DNA of 64,000 bases. It comes from Kocuria rosea. GTDB lineage: Bacteria; Actinomycetota; Actinomycetes; Actinomycetales; Micrococcaceae. Of the stretch, positions 55,435 through 64,000 are shown one piece after another. The first letter of the stretch is position 1, and the number at the start of each line of letters is the position of its first letter. A program made the translations under genes and the position numbers. The stretch is taken from assembly GCF_006094695.1 (NCBI RefSeq), contig NZ_CP035103.1, forward strand, positions 868,001 to 932,000. The letters run 5' to 3'. Under the pieces are notes generated by a model, which worked only from the letters and a program-made list of their open reading frames with translations, had not been told where the DNA came from and did not search any database.

Positions 55435-56862
55435 TCACAGGAAGCGCACGAGGTCCGCCGCGATGCCCGTGTAGGTGGCCGGGGTCAGCCCGGACAGCCG
55501 CTGCTCCGCGGCCGGGGACAGGCCCAGGCCCGCCACGAACTCCTGGAGCCGGGCGGCGTCCACCCGGCGGCCGCGGGTCAGGTCCTTGAGGCGCTCGTAG
55601 GGGTTGTCCATGCCCTCGACGCCGGCGATCGCCTCGGCGCGCATGACCATCTGGACCGCCTCCGCGAGGACCTCCCAGTTCGCGTCGAGATCGGCGGCCA
55701 GGACCGCCTCCGCCACGTCGAGGCGGGCCAGGCCCTTGCTCACGTTGGAGACCGCGAGCAGGGAGTGCCCGAAGGCCACGCCGATGTTGCGCTGGGACGA
55801 GGAGTCGGTGAGGTCGCGCTGCCACCGGGACGTCACGAGCGTGGCGCCGAGGGCGTCCAGCAGGGCGTTGGAGAGCTCGAGGTTCGCCTCGGCGTTCTCG
55901 AAGCGGATGGGGTTGACCTTGTGCGGCATGGTGGAGGAGCCGGTGGCGCCCTCCACCGGGATCTGCTGGAAGTAGCCGATCGAGATGTAGGACCAGACGT
56001 CGGTGCAGAAGTTGTGCAGGATCCGGTTGAACCGGGCGAGGTCGGCGTAGAGCTCGGCCTGCCAGTCGTGGGACTCGATCTGGGTGGTCAGCGGGTTCCA
56101 GGACAGGCCCAGGCCCTCCACGAACTCGCGCGAGACCTCCGTCCAGTCCGCGTCCGGGACGGACGCGTAGTGGGCGGCGTAGGTGCCCGTGGCGCCGTTG
56201 ATCTTCCCCAGGTACTCGGTGCGCTCGATCCGGGACAGCTGGCGGCCCAGGCGGTGGGCGACCACCGCCATCTCCTTGCCCAGCGTGGTGGGCGTGGCGG
56301 GCTGGCCGTGGGTGCGGGAAAGCATGGGGGTCTCCGCCGCGGACCCGGCCAGCGCCGCGACGTCGGCCACGAGCGCCCGGGCCGCGGGCAGCCACACGTC
56401 GGTCGTGGCGTCCTTGACTCCCAGGGCCCACGCCAGGTTGTTGATGTCCTCGGAGGTGCAGCCGAAGTGCACGAGGGGGACCAGGTGCTCCAGTCCCAGG
56501 GCGGGCAGCCGGCGGCCGATGTAGTACTCCACGGCCTTGACGTCGTGGACCGTCACGGCCTCGATCTCCGCGAGCTCCGCGACCGCGTCCGTGTCGAAGT
56601 CCGTGACGATCCGGCGCAGCCCCGCGGTCTGCTCCTCGGTCAGGGGCGCCAGCCCCGGCAGCACCGACCGCTCGGCGAGGTGCAGGAACCACTCGACCTC
56701 CACGTGCACGCGGTTGCGGTTGAGGGCGGCCTCGGAGAGGTGGTCGACCAGGGGCGCGACCACGGGCTGGTAGCGGCCGTCGAGGGGCCCCAGCGCGACG
56801 GGCGGGACGGCGGCGGCGAGCGCCGCGCGCCCTGAGGACAGGATGCGATCGGTGTTGGGCAT
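55435..56862 (-). CDS. purB: Adenylosuccinate lyase
   Basis: This 475-residue fumarase/aspartase-superfamily enzyme shows LGPLDGRYQPVVAPLVDHLSE, HFGCTSEDINNLAWAL, MLSRTHGQPATPTTLGKEMA and the signature GSSTMPHKVNPIRFENAEANLE (split here), with catalytic His and Ser in place. It cleaves SAICAR and adenylosuccinate in purine synthesis. Length and the DGRYQ start fit the E. coli-type (longer) PurB group. ATG 56862 is chosen over GTG 56868; AAGAAT lies 6 nt upstream and there is no ribosome site. It is convergent with DUF3892 and divergent from hisC. Confidence 0.95.
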   Translation of the reverse strand: MPNTDRILSSGRAALAAAVPPVALGPLDGRYQPVVAPLVDHLSEAALNRNRVHVEVEWFLHLAERSVLPGLAPLTEEQTAGLRRIVTDFDTDAVAELAEIEAVTVHDVKAVEYYIGRRLPALGLEHLVPLVHFGCTSEDINNLAWALGVKDATTDVWLPAARALVADVAALAGSAAETPMLSRTHGQPATPTTLGKEMAVVAHRLGRQLSRIERTEYLGKINGATGTYAAHYASVPDADWTEVSREFVEGLGLSWNPLTTQIESHDWQAELYADLARFNRILHNFCTDVWSYISIGYFQQIPVEGATGSSTMPHKVNPIRFENAEANLELSNALLDALGATLVTSRWQRDLTDSSSQRNIGVAFGHSLLAVSNVSKGLARLDVAEAVLAADLDANWEVLAEAVQMVMRAEAIAGVEGMDNPYERLKDLTRGRRVDAARLQEFVAGLGLSPAAEQRLSGLTPATYTGIAADLVRFL

Positions 56863-57016
56863 GGGCACATTCTTCCACGGCCCCCGCGCGCTCCCGGGCG
56901 GACGAATTGTCGTCCGCCGCCAACTTTCGCGGAACCCGGTTGTAGCTTTCGCCCCGAAAAGCAGCGGGTCGTCCGGAGGGGCGTCATCGACCGGGGGAAC
57001 CCCGGGGGTGCGGGGA

Positions 57017-57022
57017 TAGCAT
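57017..57022 (+). promoter_or_regulatory. -10 box TAGCAT for the leaderless hisC start
   Basis: TAGCAT, 7 nt, then ATG 57030. The ATG at 57021 overlaps the box and cannot be the start of such a transcript. Confidence 0.55.
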
Positions 57023-57029
57023 GACCTCC

Positions 57030-58193
57030 ATGAGTACCAGCGACGCTACCCGCACCCTGGCCGGCACCGCCCCGGCCTCGGGCCCGGCCACCGCCACCAC
57101 CCCGGCGGTCCGGCCGCGCCCGGCTCTGTCCCGACTTCCCCGCTACGCGGCCGGCAAGCCCCCGGTCGTGGTGGACGGGCTCGTGTCCTACAAGCTGTCC
57201 TCCAACGAGAACCCGTTCGGGCCCGTGCCCGCCGTCAAGGAGGTCCTCGCCGGCTGGGATGCGGTGCACCGCTACCCCGAGACGACCTCCGCGGAGCTGC
57301 GGGAGGTGCTCGGCGAGTTCCTCGGCGTTCCCGCCGAGGACATCGTCACCGGCGCCGGCAGCCTCGGCGCGCTCAACCAGCTGCTCGGCGCCTTCGTGGG
57401 CGCCGGCGAGGACGGCACCCCGGACGAGGTGGTGCACGCCTGGCGCTCCTTCGAGGCCTACCCGATCAGCATCGGGCTCTCCGGCGGGCTGGGCGTCCCG
57501 GTCCCGAACCGCCGCGACGGCTCCCACGACCTCGAGGCCATGGCCGCCGCGGTCACCGCCCGGACGAAGGTCGTGCTGCTGTGCACGCCGAACAATCCGA
57601 CGGGCCCCAGCCTCACCACCGCGCAGGTCGAGGAGTTCCTCGCCGCCGTGCCGCGCGACGTGGTCGTGGTGATCGACGAGGCGTACCAGGAGTTCCAGCG
57701 CCGCGACGACCTCGTCGACGGCGTCGACCTGTACCGCCGGCACCCCAACGTCGTCGTGCTGCGGACGTTCTCCAAGGCCCACGGTCTGGCCGGGCTCCGG
57801 ATCGGCTACTCCGTGGCCCGCCAGGAGATCACCCAGTACCTGCGCCAGGCGTCCCCCGCGTTCTCCGTGACCGACCTCGCCCAGCGCGCGGCGATCGCGT
57901 CCGTGCGCCACTACGACCAGGTGGCCGAGCGCGTCCAGCGGGTCGTCGACGAGCGGGAGCGGGTCCTCGCCGGGCTCGACGGGCTCGGCTGGCCGTACCC
58001 GCAGACGCAGGCGAACTTCGTGTGGCTGAACCTGGGCGAGCACAGCGGGGGCTTCGCCGAGCTGTGCGACGCCCACGCCCTGTCCGTGCGCCGCTTCGGC
58101 GACGAGGGCGTGCGCGTGACCATCGGGGAGCCGGAGGCCAACACCCGGTTCCTGGAGCTGTGCGCGCAGTTCCCCCACCCGCCCGTGCTCTGA
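57030..58193 (+). CDS. hisC: Histidinol-phosphate/aromatic aminotransferase
   Basis: This 387-residue fold-type-I PLP enzyme has KLSSNENPFGPVP, YPETTSAELR, CTPNNPTGPSLT, VIDEAYQEFQ and the Lys loop TFSKAHGLAGLRIGY (K249). The set of motifs is that of the HisC/Pat family, acting on histidinol phosphate or aromatic 2-oxo acids. A Pro/Ala-rich N-terminal segment of about 30 residues precedes the fold. ATG 57030 fits a leaderless promoter. It stands 56 nt before the 2-oxoacid dehydrogenase genes, hinting at a role in aromatic or branched-chain amino acid turnover rather than histidine synthesis, as no other his gene is here. Confidence 0.88.
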   Translation: MSTSDATRTLAGTAPASGPATATTPAVRPRPALSRLPRYAAGKPPVVVDGLVSYKLSSNENPFGPVPAVKEVLAGWDAVHRYPETTSAELREVLGEFLGVPAEDIVTGAGSLGALNQLLGAFVGAGEDGTPDEVVHAWRSFEAYPISIGLSGGLGVPVPNRRDGSHDLEAMAAAVTARTKVVLLCTPNNPTGPSLTTAQVEEFLAAVPRDVVVVIDEAYQEFQRRDDLVDGVDLYRRHPNVVVLRTFSKAHGLAGLRIGYSVARQEITQYLRQASPAFSVTDLAQRAAIASVRHYDQVAERVQRVVDERERVLAGLDGLGWPYPQTQANFVWLNLGEHSGGFAELCDAHALSVRRFGDEGVRVTIGEPEANTRFLELCAQFPHPPVL

Positions 58194-58249
58194 TCCTCGG
58201 CCGCGCCGGCCCGGCTCCCTCCCGAGCAACCCGAAAGGACGTCCTGCCC

Positions 58250-59557
58250 ATGGATGCCGCCCCATCGTCCCCGGCCGCCCCCGTGCCGGCCCGCACCGTG
58301 CCGACGCCGGAGGTGCGCACGCGCCTGGTGCGGCTCCTCGACCGGGACGGCCGGCTGAGCGAGGACCCGGTCCTGTCCCCGTACGTGCGCGACGTCGACG
58401 CCGAGCAGCTGCGCGGGCTGTACCGCTCGATGGCGCTGGCCCGCCGCTTCGACGAGGAGGCGACCAACCTCCAGCGGCAGGGGCAGCTGGTGCTGTGGGC
58501 GCCGATGCGCGGGCAGGAAGCAGCCCAGGTGGGCTCCGCCCGTGCGCTGCGCCCGGCCGACCACGTGTTCCCGACCTACCGGGAGCACGCCGTGGCCATC
58601 GAGCGGGGCGTCGAGCCCGCCGAGCTGCTCACCGTGTTCCGCGGGCACAGCGCCGGGGGCTGGCGGCCCAGCCGGCACCACATGAACGTCTACTCCATCG
58701 TGCTCGGCTGCCAGGTCCCGCACGCCGTGGGCTACGCCATGGGCATCGACCTGGACCGGCGGACGGCCGAGGCGGAGGGCCGGGAGGCCGAGCCGGCGGC
58801 CGCGGTCGTCTACTTCGGGGACGGCACCTCCACCCAGGGCGAGGTCCACGAGGGCATGGTCTTCGCCGCGTCCTACGACGCCCCGGTGGTCTTCTTCGTG
58901 CAGAACAACCAGTGGGCCATCTCGGTGCCGTTCCGCACCCAGTCCCGCGTGCCCCTGGCCGAGCGCGCCGCGGGGTACGGCTTCGAGGGGATCCGCGTGG
59001 ACGGCAACGACGTGCTCGCGGTGCTGGCGGCCTCGCGGTACGCGCTCGAGAAGGCCCGCGCCGGCCAGGGCCCGGTGCTCGTGGAGGCCGAGACCTACCG
59101 GCTCGGGGCCCACACCACCGCGGACGACCCCACCAAGTACCGCCTGCGGGAGGACGAGCAGCACTGGAGCGAGCTCGACCCGCTGCTCCGTCTCGAGGCG
59201 CACCTGCGCGAGGCCCACGGCACCGGCGACGACTTCTTCGCCGACGTCGCGGCCGACGCCCAGGCGTTCGCCGACCAGGCCCGCGCCCTCGTGCTGGCCA
59301 TGGACCCGCCCGCGTTCGAGGACTTCTTCGACCGGCCCTACGCCGAGCCGCACGCCCTCGTGGAGGAGGAGCGCGCCTGGTACGCGGCCTACCAGGCGGG
59401 CTTCGCCGACACCGACACCGACACCGACGACGACGCCGGGCCGGGCCCCGCCGGACCGGACCGGGGCACGCAGGCCGCGGGGCTGACCGTGGCGGCCGAC
59501 CCCGTGGCCGGGGCCCCCGACCCGCAGACCGCCGGCACCCAGGAGGACCTCGCATGA
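58250..59557 (+). CDS. 2-oxoacid dehydrogenase E1 component, alpha subunit
   Basis: The 435-residue subunit has the TPP motif VYFGDGTSTQGEVHEGMVF with the distal Asn (VQNNQWAIS). FPTYREHAVAIERGV and GGWRPSRHHMNV are typical of branched-chain/pyruvate E1alpha, as is YRLGAHTTADDPTKYR in the phosphorylation-loop region. It decarboxylates a 2-oxo acid together with E1beta. The C-terminus carries an unusual DTDTDTDDD run and a Pro/Ala-rich tail of about 50 residues. Its stop overlaps E1beta by 4 nt (ATGA). A GAAAGG site precedes ATG 58250. Confidence 0.92.
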   Translation: MDAAPSSPAAPVPARTVPTPEVRTRLVRLLDRDGRLSEDPVLSPYVRDVDAEQLRGLYRSMALARRFDEEATNLQRQGQLVLWAPMRGQEAAQVGSARALRPADHVFPTYREHAVAIERGVEPAELLTVFRGHSAGGWRPSRHHMNVYSIVLGCQVPHAVGYAMGIDLDRRTAEAEGREAEPAAAVVYFGDGTSTQGEVHEGMVFAASYDAPVVFFVQNNQWAISVPFRTQSRVPLAERAAGYGFEGIRVDGNDVLAVLAASRYALEKARAGQGPVLVEAETYRLGAHTTADDPTKYRLREDEQHWSELDPLLRLEAHLREAHGTGDDFFADVAADAQAFADQARALVLAMDPPAFEDFFDRPYAEPHALVEEERAWYAAYQAGFADTDTDTDDDAGPGPAGPDRGTQAAGLTVAADPVAGAPDPQTAGTQEDLA

Positions 59558-60537
59558 GCACCGCACCGGACCTGACGATCGCGAAGGCGGTCAACGCGGG
59601 CCTGCGCCGGGCCATGGAGGAGAACCCCCGGGTGCTGCTCATGGGCGAGGACATCGGCTCCCTCGGCGGCGTCTACCGCGTCACCGAGGGGCTCAAGGCG
59701 GACTTCGGCGCCCACCGGGTGATGGACACCCCGCTGGGGGAGGCCGGGATCGTGGGCACCGCCATCGGGCTCGCCCTGCGCGGCTACCGGCCCGTGTGCG
59801 AGATCCAGTTCGACGGCTTCTCCTTCCCGGCGTTCAACCAGATCACCACGCAGCTGGCCAAGATGCGCAACCGCACCAACGGGGACGTCACCGTCCCCGT
59901 GACGATCCGCATCCCGTACGGCGGGGTCATCGGCTCGGTGGAGCACCACTCGGAGTCCCCCGAGGCGCTGTTCGCGCACACGGCGGGGCTGCGCATCGTC
60001 ACGCCGTCCAACGCCCAGGACGCCTACTGGATGACCCAGCAGGCCATCGCGTGCGAGGACCCCGTCATCGTCTTCGAGCCCAAGCGGCGGTACTGGCTCA
60101 AGGGCGCGGTGGACGTCGAGCGCCCGACCGCCGACCCGTTCTCCGCGCAGGTCGTCCGTCACGGCGAGGACGCCACCGTGGTGGCCTGGGGCCCCCTCGT
60201 GCCGGTCGCGCTCGCCGCGGCGCAGGCGGCGGAGGAGGACGGGCGCAGCGTCGAGGTGATCGACCTGCGCTCGCTGTCGCCGATCGACTTCGACACCCTC
60301 GAGGACTCCGTGCGCCGGACGGGCCGCCTCGTCGTCGCCCACGAGGCCCCGACCTTCGGCGGCCTCGGCGGGGAGATCGCCGCCCGCCTCACCGAGCGGG
60401 CGTTCTACTCCCTGGAGGCACCGGTGCTGCGGGTGGGCGCCTACCACCTGCCGTACCCGGTGGCCGCCGTCGAGGACCAGTACGTGCCTGACCTCGACCG
60501 CATCCTCGAGGCCCTGGACCGGTCCTTCGCCTACTGA
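59554..60537 (+). CDS. 2-oxoacid dehydrogenase E1 component, beta subunit
   Basis: The 327-residue subunit has [81 protein letters not shown] and the C-terminal transketolase domain with [15 protein letters not shown]. These are the standard blocks of E1beta. It forms the alpha2beta2 E1 with the preceding gene. ATG 59554 overlaps its stop. A perfect 18-bp hairpin follows before the E2 gene. Confidence 0.95.
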   Translation: MSTAPDLTIAKAVNAGLRRAMEENPRVLLMGEDIGSLGGVYRVTEGLKADFGAHRVMDTPLGEAGIVGTAIGLALRGYRPVCEIQFDGFSFPAFNQITTQLAKMRNRTNGDVTVPVTIRIPYGGVIGSVEHHSESPEALFAHTAGLRIVTPSNAQDAYWMTQQAIACEDPVIVFEPKRRYWLKGAVDVERPTADPFSAQVVRHGEDATVVAWGPLVPVALAAAQAAEEDGRSVEVIDLRSLSPIDFDTLEDSVRRTGRLVVAHEAPTFGGLGGEIAARLTERAFYSLEAPVLRVGAYHLPYPVAAVEDQYVPDLDRILEALDRSFAY

Positions 60538-60556
60538 CCCCGCCGACCCGGTCGCC

Positions 60557-60595
60557 GGCCCCCGGGCCGGCGGCACCGCCGCCGGCCCGGGGGCC
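60557..60595 (+). terminator. Perfect 18-bp intra-operon hairpin between E1beta and E2
   Basis: Bases 60557-60574 are the exact reverse complement of 60578-60595, with a 3-nt loop. The hairpin ends 24 nt before the E2 start. It may attenuate or stabilise the transcript rather than fully terminate it. Confidence 0.6.
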
Positions 60596-60619
60596 GCGCG
60601 CGAGAGAGGAAGTACTGAC

Positions 60620-62068
60620 ATGCCCCAGATCTTCAACCTGCCCGACGTCGGCGAGGGCCTGACCGAGGCGGAGATCCTCGCGTGGAAGGTCGCACCGGGG
60701 GAGACCGTCACGGTCAACCAGGTGCTCGTCGAGATCGAGACCGCGAAGTCCGTGGTCGAGCTGCCGTCCCCGTACGCCGGCACCGTCCTGGACCTGCTGG
60801 CCGCCGAGGGCAGCACGGTCGAGGTCGGCGCCCCCATCATCGCCGTGGGCTCCCCGGGCGAGTCGGCGGAGCCCGCCCCGGCCTCCGGCGTCCCCGGGAT
60901 CCTGGGGGAGGGCGGGGAGCCCGGTGCGGACCGGCCGCTCGTCGGCTCCGGGCCCAAGGCCGACCCCGTGCGGCGGCGGCGCCGGGCGGTCCCGCCGCCG
61001 GCGCCGGAGGCCGAGCCGGAGCCGGCCCGGCCCGCGGGCTGGACGGAGAAGCTGTCCCGGGGCCCGCTGGGCGCCGGGCTCGGCGGTGGGATCGGCACGG
61101 CGGCCCAGGGCATCGCCGGGCGCGCCGCCCGGCTGGCCGAGGACAGCGGCGTCTGGCGCCGGCCGGGTCGCGGCGACGTGCCCCCGGCCGTCGAGGTCGT
61201 CCCGCGCCGCCCCGCGCTGGCGAAGCCTCCGGTCCGGAAGGCCGCACGGGACCTGGGCGTCGACCTCGCCGACGTCCCCGCCACGGGCGCCGCCGGACAG
61301 ATCACCAAGCAGGACCTGCTCGCCCACGTGGCGCGGCTCGGCGAGGCCGTGGACCGGCGCCGCCCCGCGGCCCCGGAGGAGCGGATCGAGCGGATCCCCG
61401 TCAAGGGCGTGCGGAAGGCCACGGCGCAGAACATGGTGCGCAGCGCCTTCAGCGCCCCGCACGCCTCGGTCTTCGTGGAGGTCGACGCCACGCGCACCAT
61501 GGAGTTCGTCCGGCGGCTCAAGGCCGCCCCGGACTACGAGGGCGTCAAGGTCACGCCCCTGCTGGTGCTCGCGAAGGCCGTCGTGTGGGCCGCGGCCCGC
61601 AACCCGATGGTCAACGCGACGTGGACGGACGAGGAGATCCTCGTCAAGCACTTCGTCAACCTGGGCATCGCGGCGGCCACGCCGCGCGGTCTCATGGTCC
61701 CGAACGTCAAGGACGCCCAGGACCTCTCGCTGCGCGAGCTGGCCGTGGCCCTCGACGAGCTCTCCCGGACCGCCCGGGCGGGGCGCACGCAGCCGGCCGA
61801 CATGCAGGGCGGCACCCTGACCGTGACCAACATCGGGGCCCTGGGCCTCGACACCGGCACGCCGATCATCAATCCCGGCGAGGTGGCGATCATCGCGTTC
61901 GGGAGCATCAAGCAGAAGCCGTGGGTCGTGGACGGCGCCGTGGTGCCCCGCTGGGTCACCACGCTGGGCGGGTCCTTCGACCACCGCGTGGTCGACGGGG
62001 ACCTCGCGGCCCGCTTCACCGCGGACGTGGCCCGGATCCTCGAGGAGCCGGCGCTGCTGCTGGAGTGA
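60620..62068 (+). CDS. 2-oxoacid dehydrogenase E2 component (dihydrolipoamide acyltransferase)
   Basis: This 482-residue E2 has one lipoyl domain (1-78; lipoylated Lys43 in [10 protein letters not shown]), a Pro/Ala/Arg-rich linker, an E3/E1-binding domain at about 195-235 ([21 protein letters not shown]) and a catalytic acyltransferase domain (about 250-482). H455 and the Asp lie in [15 protein letters not shown]. It passes the acyl group from E1 to CoA. No E3 gene follows. It is the last gene of the operon, and its leader holds GAGAGGA before ATG 60620. A palindromic terminator lies 40 nt downstream. Confidence 0.95.
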   Translation: MPQIFNLPDVGEGLTEAEILAWKVAPGETVTVNQVLVEIETAKSVVELPSPYAGTVLDLLAAEGSTVEVGAPIIAVGSPGESAEPAPASGVPGILGEGGEPGADRPLVGSGPKADPVRRRRRAVPPPAPEAEPEPARPAGWTEKLSRGPLGAGLGGGIGTAAQGIAGRAARLAEDSGVWRRPGRGDVPPAVEVVPRRPALAKPPVRKAARDLGVDLADVPATGAAGQITKQDLLAHVARLGEAVDRRRPAAPEERIERIPVKGVRKATAQNMVRSAFSAPHASVFVEVDATRTMEFVRRLKAAPDYEGVKVTPLLVLAKAVVWAAARNPMVNATWTDEEILVKHFVNLGIAAATPRGLMVPNVKDAQDLSLRELAVALDELSRTARAGRTQPADMQGGTLTVTNIGALGLDTGTPIINPGEVAIIAFGSIKQKPWVVDGAVVPRWVTTLGGSFDHRVVDGDLAARFTADVARILEEPALLLE

Positions 62069-62107
62069 GCCCCGGCCCGTGCGGTCCGCGGCACGAGCGG
62101 CGCGGCA

Positions 62108-62137
62108 ACGGCCCCGCACCGATCGGTGCGGGGCCGT
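62108..62137 (+). terminator. Terminator of the 2-oxoacid dehydrogenase operon
   Basis: A perfect 30-nt palindrome, ACGGCCCCGCACCGA followed by its exact reverse complement, centred on GATC. It is equivalent to a 13-bp stem with a 4-nt loop. Confidence 0.65.
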
Positions 62138-62525
62138 GTGCTGCGTCGTCGACGCGCGTGCCGCCACGTCTCACGGCTCTCCCCGCCGGGCCGTGGCCCG
62201 ACGCCGCACCGACGTGGAACTGGGCGGTTGCGTCCCGTGCCCGGCGCCCCATCTCCTGTGGACCCGTGATTGAAATCCCCCCAGACACAATCACACATCT
62301 CATTCACGATGGATCACTCGTGCGACGCCGGCCGCGGTGGCAACCTGCCCGTCGGCCCCCGGCACTGCTGCCGGAGACCTGTCCCCCCACGCCCGGAGGA
62401 CCGCCTCAGTGCGGCCTCCTGACGTCCAGGACTGGGTCCAGTATTGCGGAGGTCTGGACAAAAGTCTGTCCCCCGATGTGCGCATGACGGGGCATGACCG
62501 CGATCGCGCCGGACCGCGGCGGCCG

Positions 62526-62531
62526 TAGGCT
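62526..62531 (+). promoter_or_regulatory. -10 box TAGGCT for the leaderless aminotransferase start
   Basis: TAGGCT, 6 nt, then ATG 62538, without a ribosome site. Confidence 0.5.
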
Positions 62532-62537
62532 GGGCGC

Positions 62538-63767
62538 ATGCCTGCGCACCTGCCGCCCCGTCCCTCCGCACGCTCGGCGGTGCCGCCGTTCCGGGTGATG
62601 GAGATCCTCGCCGACGTCGAGCGCCTGCGCGCCGCCGGCCGGGACGTCGTCTCCCTCTGCGCGGGGGAGCCCTCCGGCGGCGCCCCGGGTCCCGTCGCGC
62701 GGGCGGCCGCCCGGGTGCACGCCCGCAACGAGGGGCTGGGCTACACCCCCGCCCTCGGGATCGAGCCGCTGCGCCGGGCGGTGGCCGGCCACTACGCCCG
62801 GTGGTACGGGCTCGACGTCCGTCCCGAGGACGTCGCGATCACCACGGGGGCCTCCGGGGCGCTCGTGCTCACCTTCTTGGCGGCGTTCGACGCGGGGGAC
62901 CGGGTGGCGGTGTGCCGGCCGGGCTACCCCGCCTACCGCAACACCCTGGCCGCCCTGGGCGCCGAGGTGGTCGAGCTCGACTGCGGGGCGGCGACCCGCT
63001 TCCAGCCCACGCCCGGGATGCTCGACGCCGCGGTCGCCGAGCACGGGCCCCTGCAGGGACTGGTGGTGGCGGGCCCGGCGAACCCGACCGGCACCGTGCT
63101 GGAGCCCGGGGAGCTGGCGGCGCTGGCCCGGTGGTGCGCCGAGCACGGGACGCGCCTGATCAGCGACGAGATCTACCACGGGATCGTGCACACCGCCCCG
63201 GAGGGCGGCGCGCCCCGCGACGGCGGACCGTACCGGGGCACCAGCGCGTGGGAGCACGACCGCGACGCCGTGGTGATCTCCTCCTTCTCCAAGTACTGGG
63301 GGATGACGGGGTGGCGGCTCGGGTGGGCCTTGCTGCCCCGGGACCTCGCGGCCGCGGTCGACGCGCTGGCCGGCAACCTGAGCCTCTGCCCGCCCGCCGC
63401 CGCGCAGCACGCCGCCGTGGAGGCCTTCACCCCGGACGCCTACGCCGAGGCGGACCGGGCGGTCGAGCAGTTCGCGCGCTCCCGGAGCCTGCTCCTGGAC
63501 GCGCTCCCGGCGCTCCGGTGGGGCGAGGTCGCGCCGGCGGACGGGGCGTTCTACCTCTACGCCGACCTCGGGGAGCAGCTCGAGCGGCACGGCAGCTCCC
63601 TGGAGTGGTGCCGGCGGCTGCTGGAGGCGGAGGCCGTCGCGGTCGTCCCGGGCCTGGACTTCGACGCCGCACGCGGCCACCGCGCGGTGCGGCTGTCCTT
63701 CGCCGCGGGGCCCGACCGGGTGGAGGAGGCCCTCACCCGGATCCTCCGGTTCCAGTCCCGTCCCTGA
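62538..63767 (+). CDS. Class I/II PLP-dependent aminotransferase (aspartate-type)
   Basis: The 409-residue aminotransferase has LCAGEPSGGAPGPV (substrate-site G-x-P), YTPALGIEPLRRAVAGHY, TTGASGALVLTFLAAFD, PANPTGTVL, LISDEIYHGIVH and the Lys loop SSFSKYWGMTGWRLGW (K252). This order fits aspartate/aromatic-type aminotransferases of the AspC/YbdL group. ATG 62538 follows TAGGCT by 6 nt. The 3' end overlaps the convergent Tag gene by 35 nt. The substrate is not identified. Confidence 0.9.
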   Translation: MPAHLPPRPSARSAVPPFRVMEILADVERLRAAGRDVVSLCAGEPSGGAPGPVARAAARVHARNEGLGYTPALGIEPLRRAVAGHYARWYGLDVRPEDVAITTGASGALVLTFLAAFDAGDRVAVCRPGYPAYRNTLAALGAEVVELDCGAATRFQPTPGMLDAAVAEHGPLQGLVVAGPANPTGTVLEPGELAALARWCAEHGTRLISDEIYHGIVHTAPEGGAPRDGGPYRGTSAWEHDRDAVVISSFSKYWGMTGWRLGWALLPRDLAAAVDALAGNLSLCPPAAAQHAAVEAFTPDAYAEADRAVEQFARSRSLLLDALPALRWGEVAPADGAFYLYADLGEQLERHGSSLEWCRRLLEAEAVAVVPGLDFDAARGHRAVRLSFAAGPDRVEEALTRILRFQSRP

Positions 63768-64000
63768 AGCACCCGGCCAGGTGCCCGGGGAGCACCCCGG
63801 TGCGGAGCAGGAACCGGTGCGCGGTGGTGCGCCCCACGAACACGAGTCCCTGCTCCTTGAGCCGGGCAGCCAGCCGGTCCCCCTCGGGGGAGCGGCGCGA
63901 CTCCTCCAGAACGGTCAGGGGCGGCTCGGCGGCGGCCGGGCGGAGATCCCGGACGTGCTCCGCCCAGTCCTCGGGACCGAGTCCGCGGCAGGCGCGCGCG
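63733..64000 (-). CDS. tag: DNA-3-methyladenine glycosylase I, C-terminal part
   Basis: The last 88 residues are visible: LTVLEESRRSPEGDRLAARLKEQGLVFVG (in parts), RTTAHRFLLRTGVLPGHLAGCF. ARLKEQGLVFVGRTT, with the later HLAGCF, corresponds to the Tag ending SKDLKKRGFKFVGST...NDHLxxCF, including zinc-site-type His and Cys. Tag removes 3-methyladenine from alkylated DNA. The catalytic Glu and N-terminal zinc residues lie beyond the window edge. It overlaps the convergent aminotransferase gene by 35 nt. Confidence 0.82.
   Translation of the reverse strand, partial: ARACRGLGPEDWAEHVRDLRPAAAEPPLTVLEESRRSPEGDRLAARLKEQGLVFVGRTTAHRFLLRTGVLPGHLAGCFRDGTGTGGSG

Larger units (their letters stand above)
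62069..62537. other. Intergenic region between E2 and aminotransferase genes
   Basis: The 469-nt gap holds the E2 terminator, a GC-rich stretch without a credible gene, a locally AT-richer segment (about 62265-62310) and, at the end, the -10 box for the aminotransferase. Small reading frames here look like chance. Confidence 0.5.

Noticed and set aside
1..64000. tRNA, rRNA, CRISPR array, riboswitch or replication origin
   Set aside because: I looked for T-loop-like strings, regular spaced repeats and known riboswitch cores by eye and found none convincing. A covariance or repeat search would be needed to exclude them fully.

Overview
The window is 64 kb of very GC-rich DNA, dense with genes on both strands. 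It comes from the chromosome of a high-GC Gram-positive bacterium (Actinomycetota). Supporting signs are many GTG starts, GTGA/ATGA stop-start overlaps, about a dozen starts placed 6-7 nt after a TANNNT-like -10 box (leaderless transcripts), a SARP-type regulator, an adenylating Pls/PosA-like giant enzyme, and long GC hairpin terminators without U-tracts. Gene content fits Micrococcales, perhaps a Kocuria or Arthrobacter relative. That placement is inference, because there is no rRNA gene to settle it. I saw no tRNA, rRNA, CRISPR or phage gene.

Layout. 1-8.7 kb: the end of a secreted glycerophosphodiesterase, a CorC/CNNM membrane protein, a TPP-enzyme/cyclase pair divergent from a quinate/shikimate dehydrogenase, and small redox genes (pirin, AhpD-like, a tandem DUF1540 protein). 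8.7-13.9 kb: a reactive-sulfur locus (TauE/SafE exporter, thioredoxin, MBL-rhodanese persulfide dioxygenase, nickel transporter) divergent from a DUF302 gene, with two CsoR/CstR-like palindromes between them. 14-20 kb: a DJ-1/PfpI protein, an ABC exporter, an acyltransferase-3 and two unknown proteins. 20.2-26.8 kb: one 2189-residue gene combining HEPN-like, transglutaminase-like, DUF4011, SF1 helicase, Vsr-like nuclease and DUF3320 regions, a layout typical of defence proteins. It lies directly beside a 5'-truncated ABC substrate-binding gene, which looks like an insertion or deletion scar. 27.9-44 kb: a mosaic of single metabolic and stress genes (P450, epimerase, PPOX proteins, DUF488-cupin, SnoaL pair, CDF metal exporter, MFS pump, pyruvate-kinase-like protein, double hotdog thioesterase, EcsC). 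44.2-49.4 kb: a second glycerophosphodiesterase, an IS110-family element with a predicted bridge RNA, an ApbE-like protein and a CoA-disulfide-reductase/rhodanese fusion. 49.8-54.7 kb: a Pls-like adenylation/carrier/six-TM/three-C-domain synthetase facing a SARP regulator. 55-64 kb: a DUF3892 protein, purB, then hisC with branched-chain 2-oxoacid dehydrogenase E1alpha-E1beta-E2, an aminotransferase and the end of a Tag DNA glycosylase.

How parts work together. The sulfur locus and the CoADR-rhodanese fusion suggest handling of persulfide and sulfite stress. The TPP enzyme, cyclase and QsuD-like dehydrogenase suggest catabolism of a hydroaromatic or 2-oxo acid. The Pls-like synthetase and SARP suggest a small regulated polyamino-acid (possibly basic) biosynthesis unit. 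The 2-oxoacid dehydrogenase operon lacks its E3 here.
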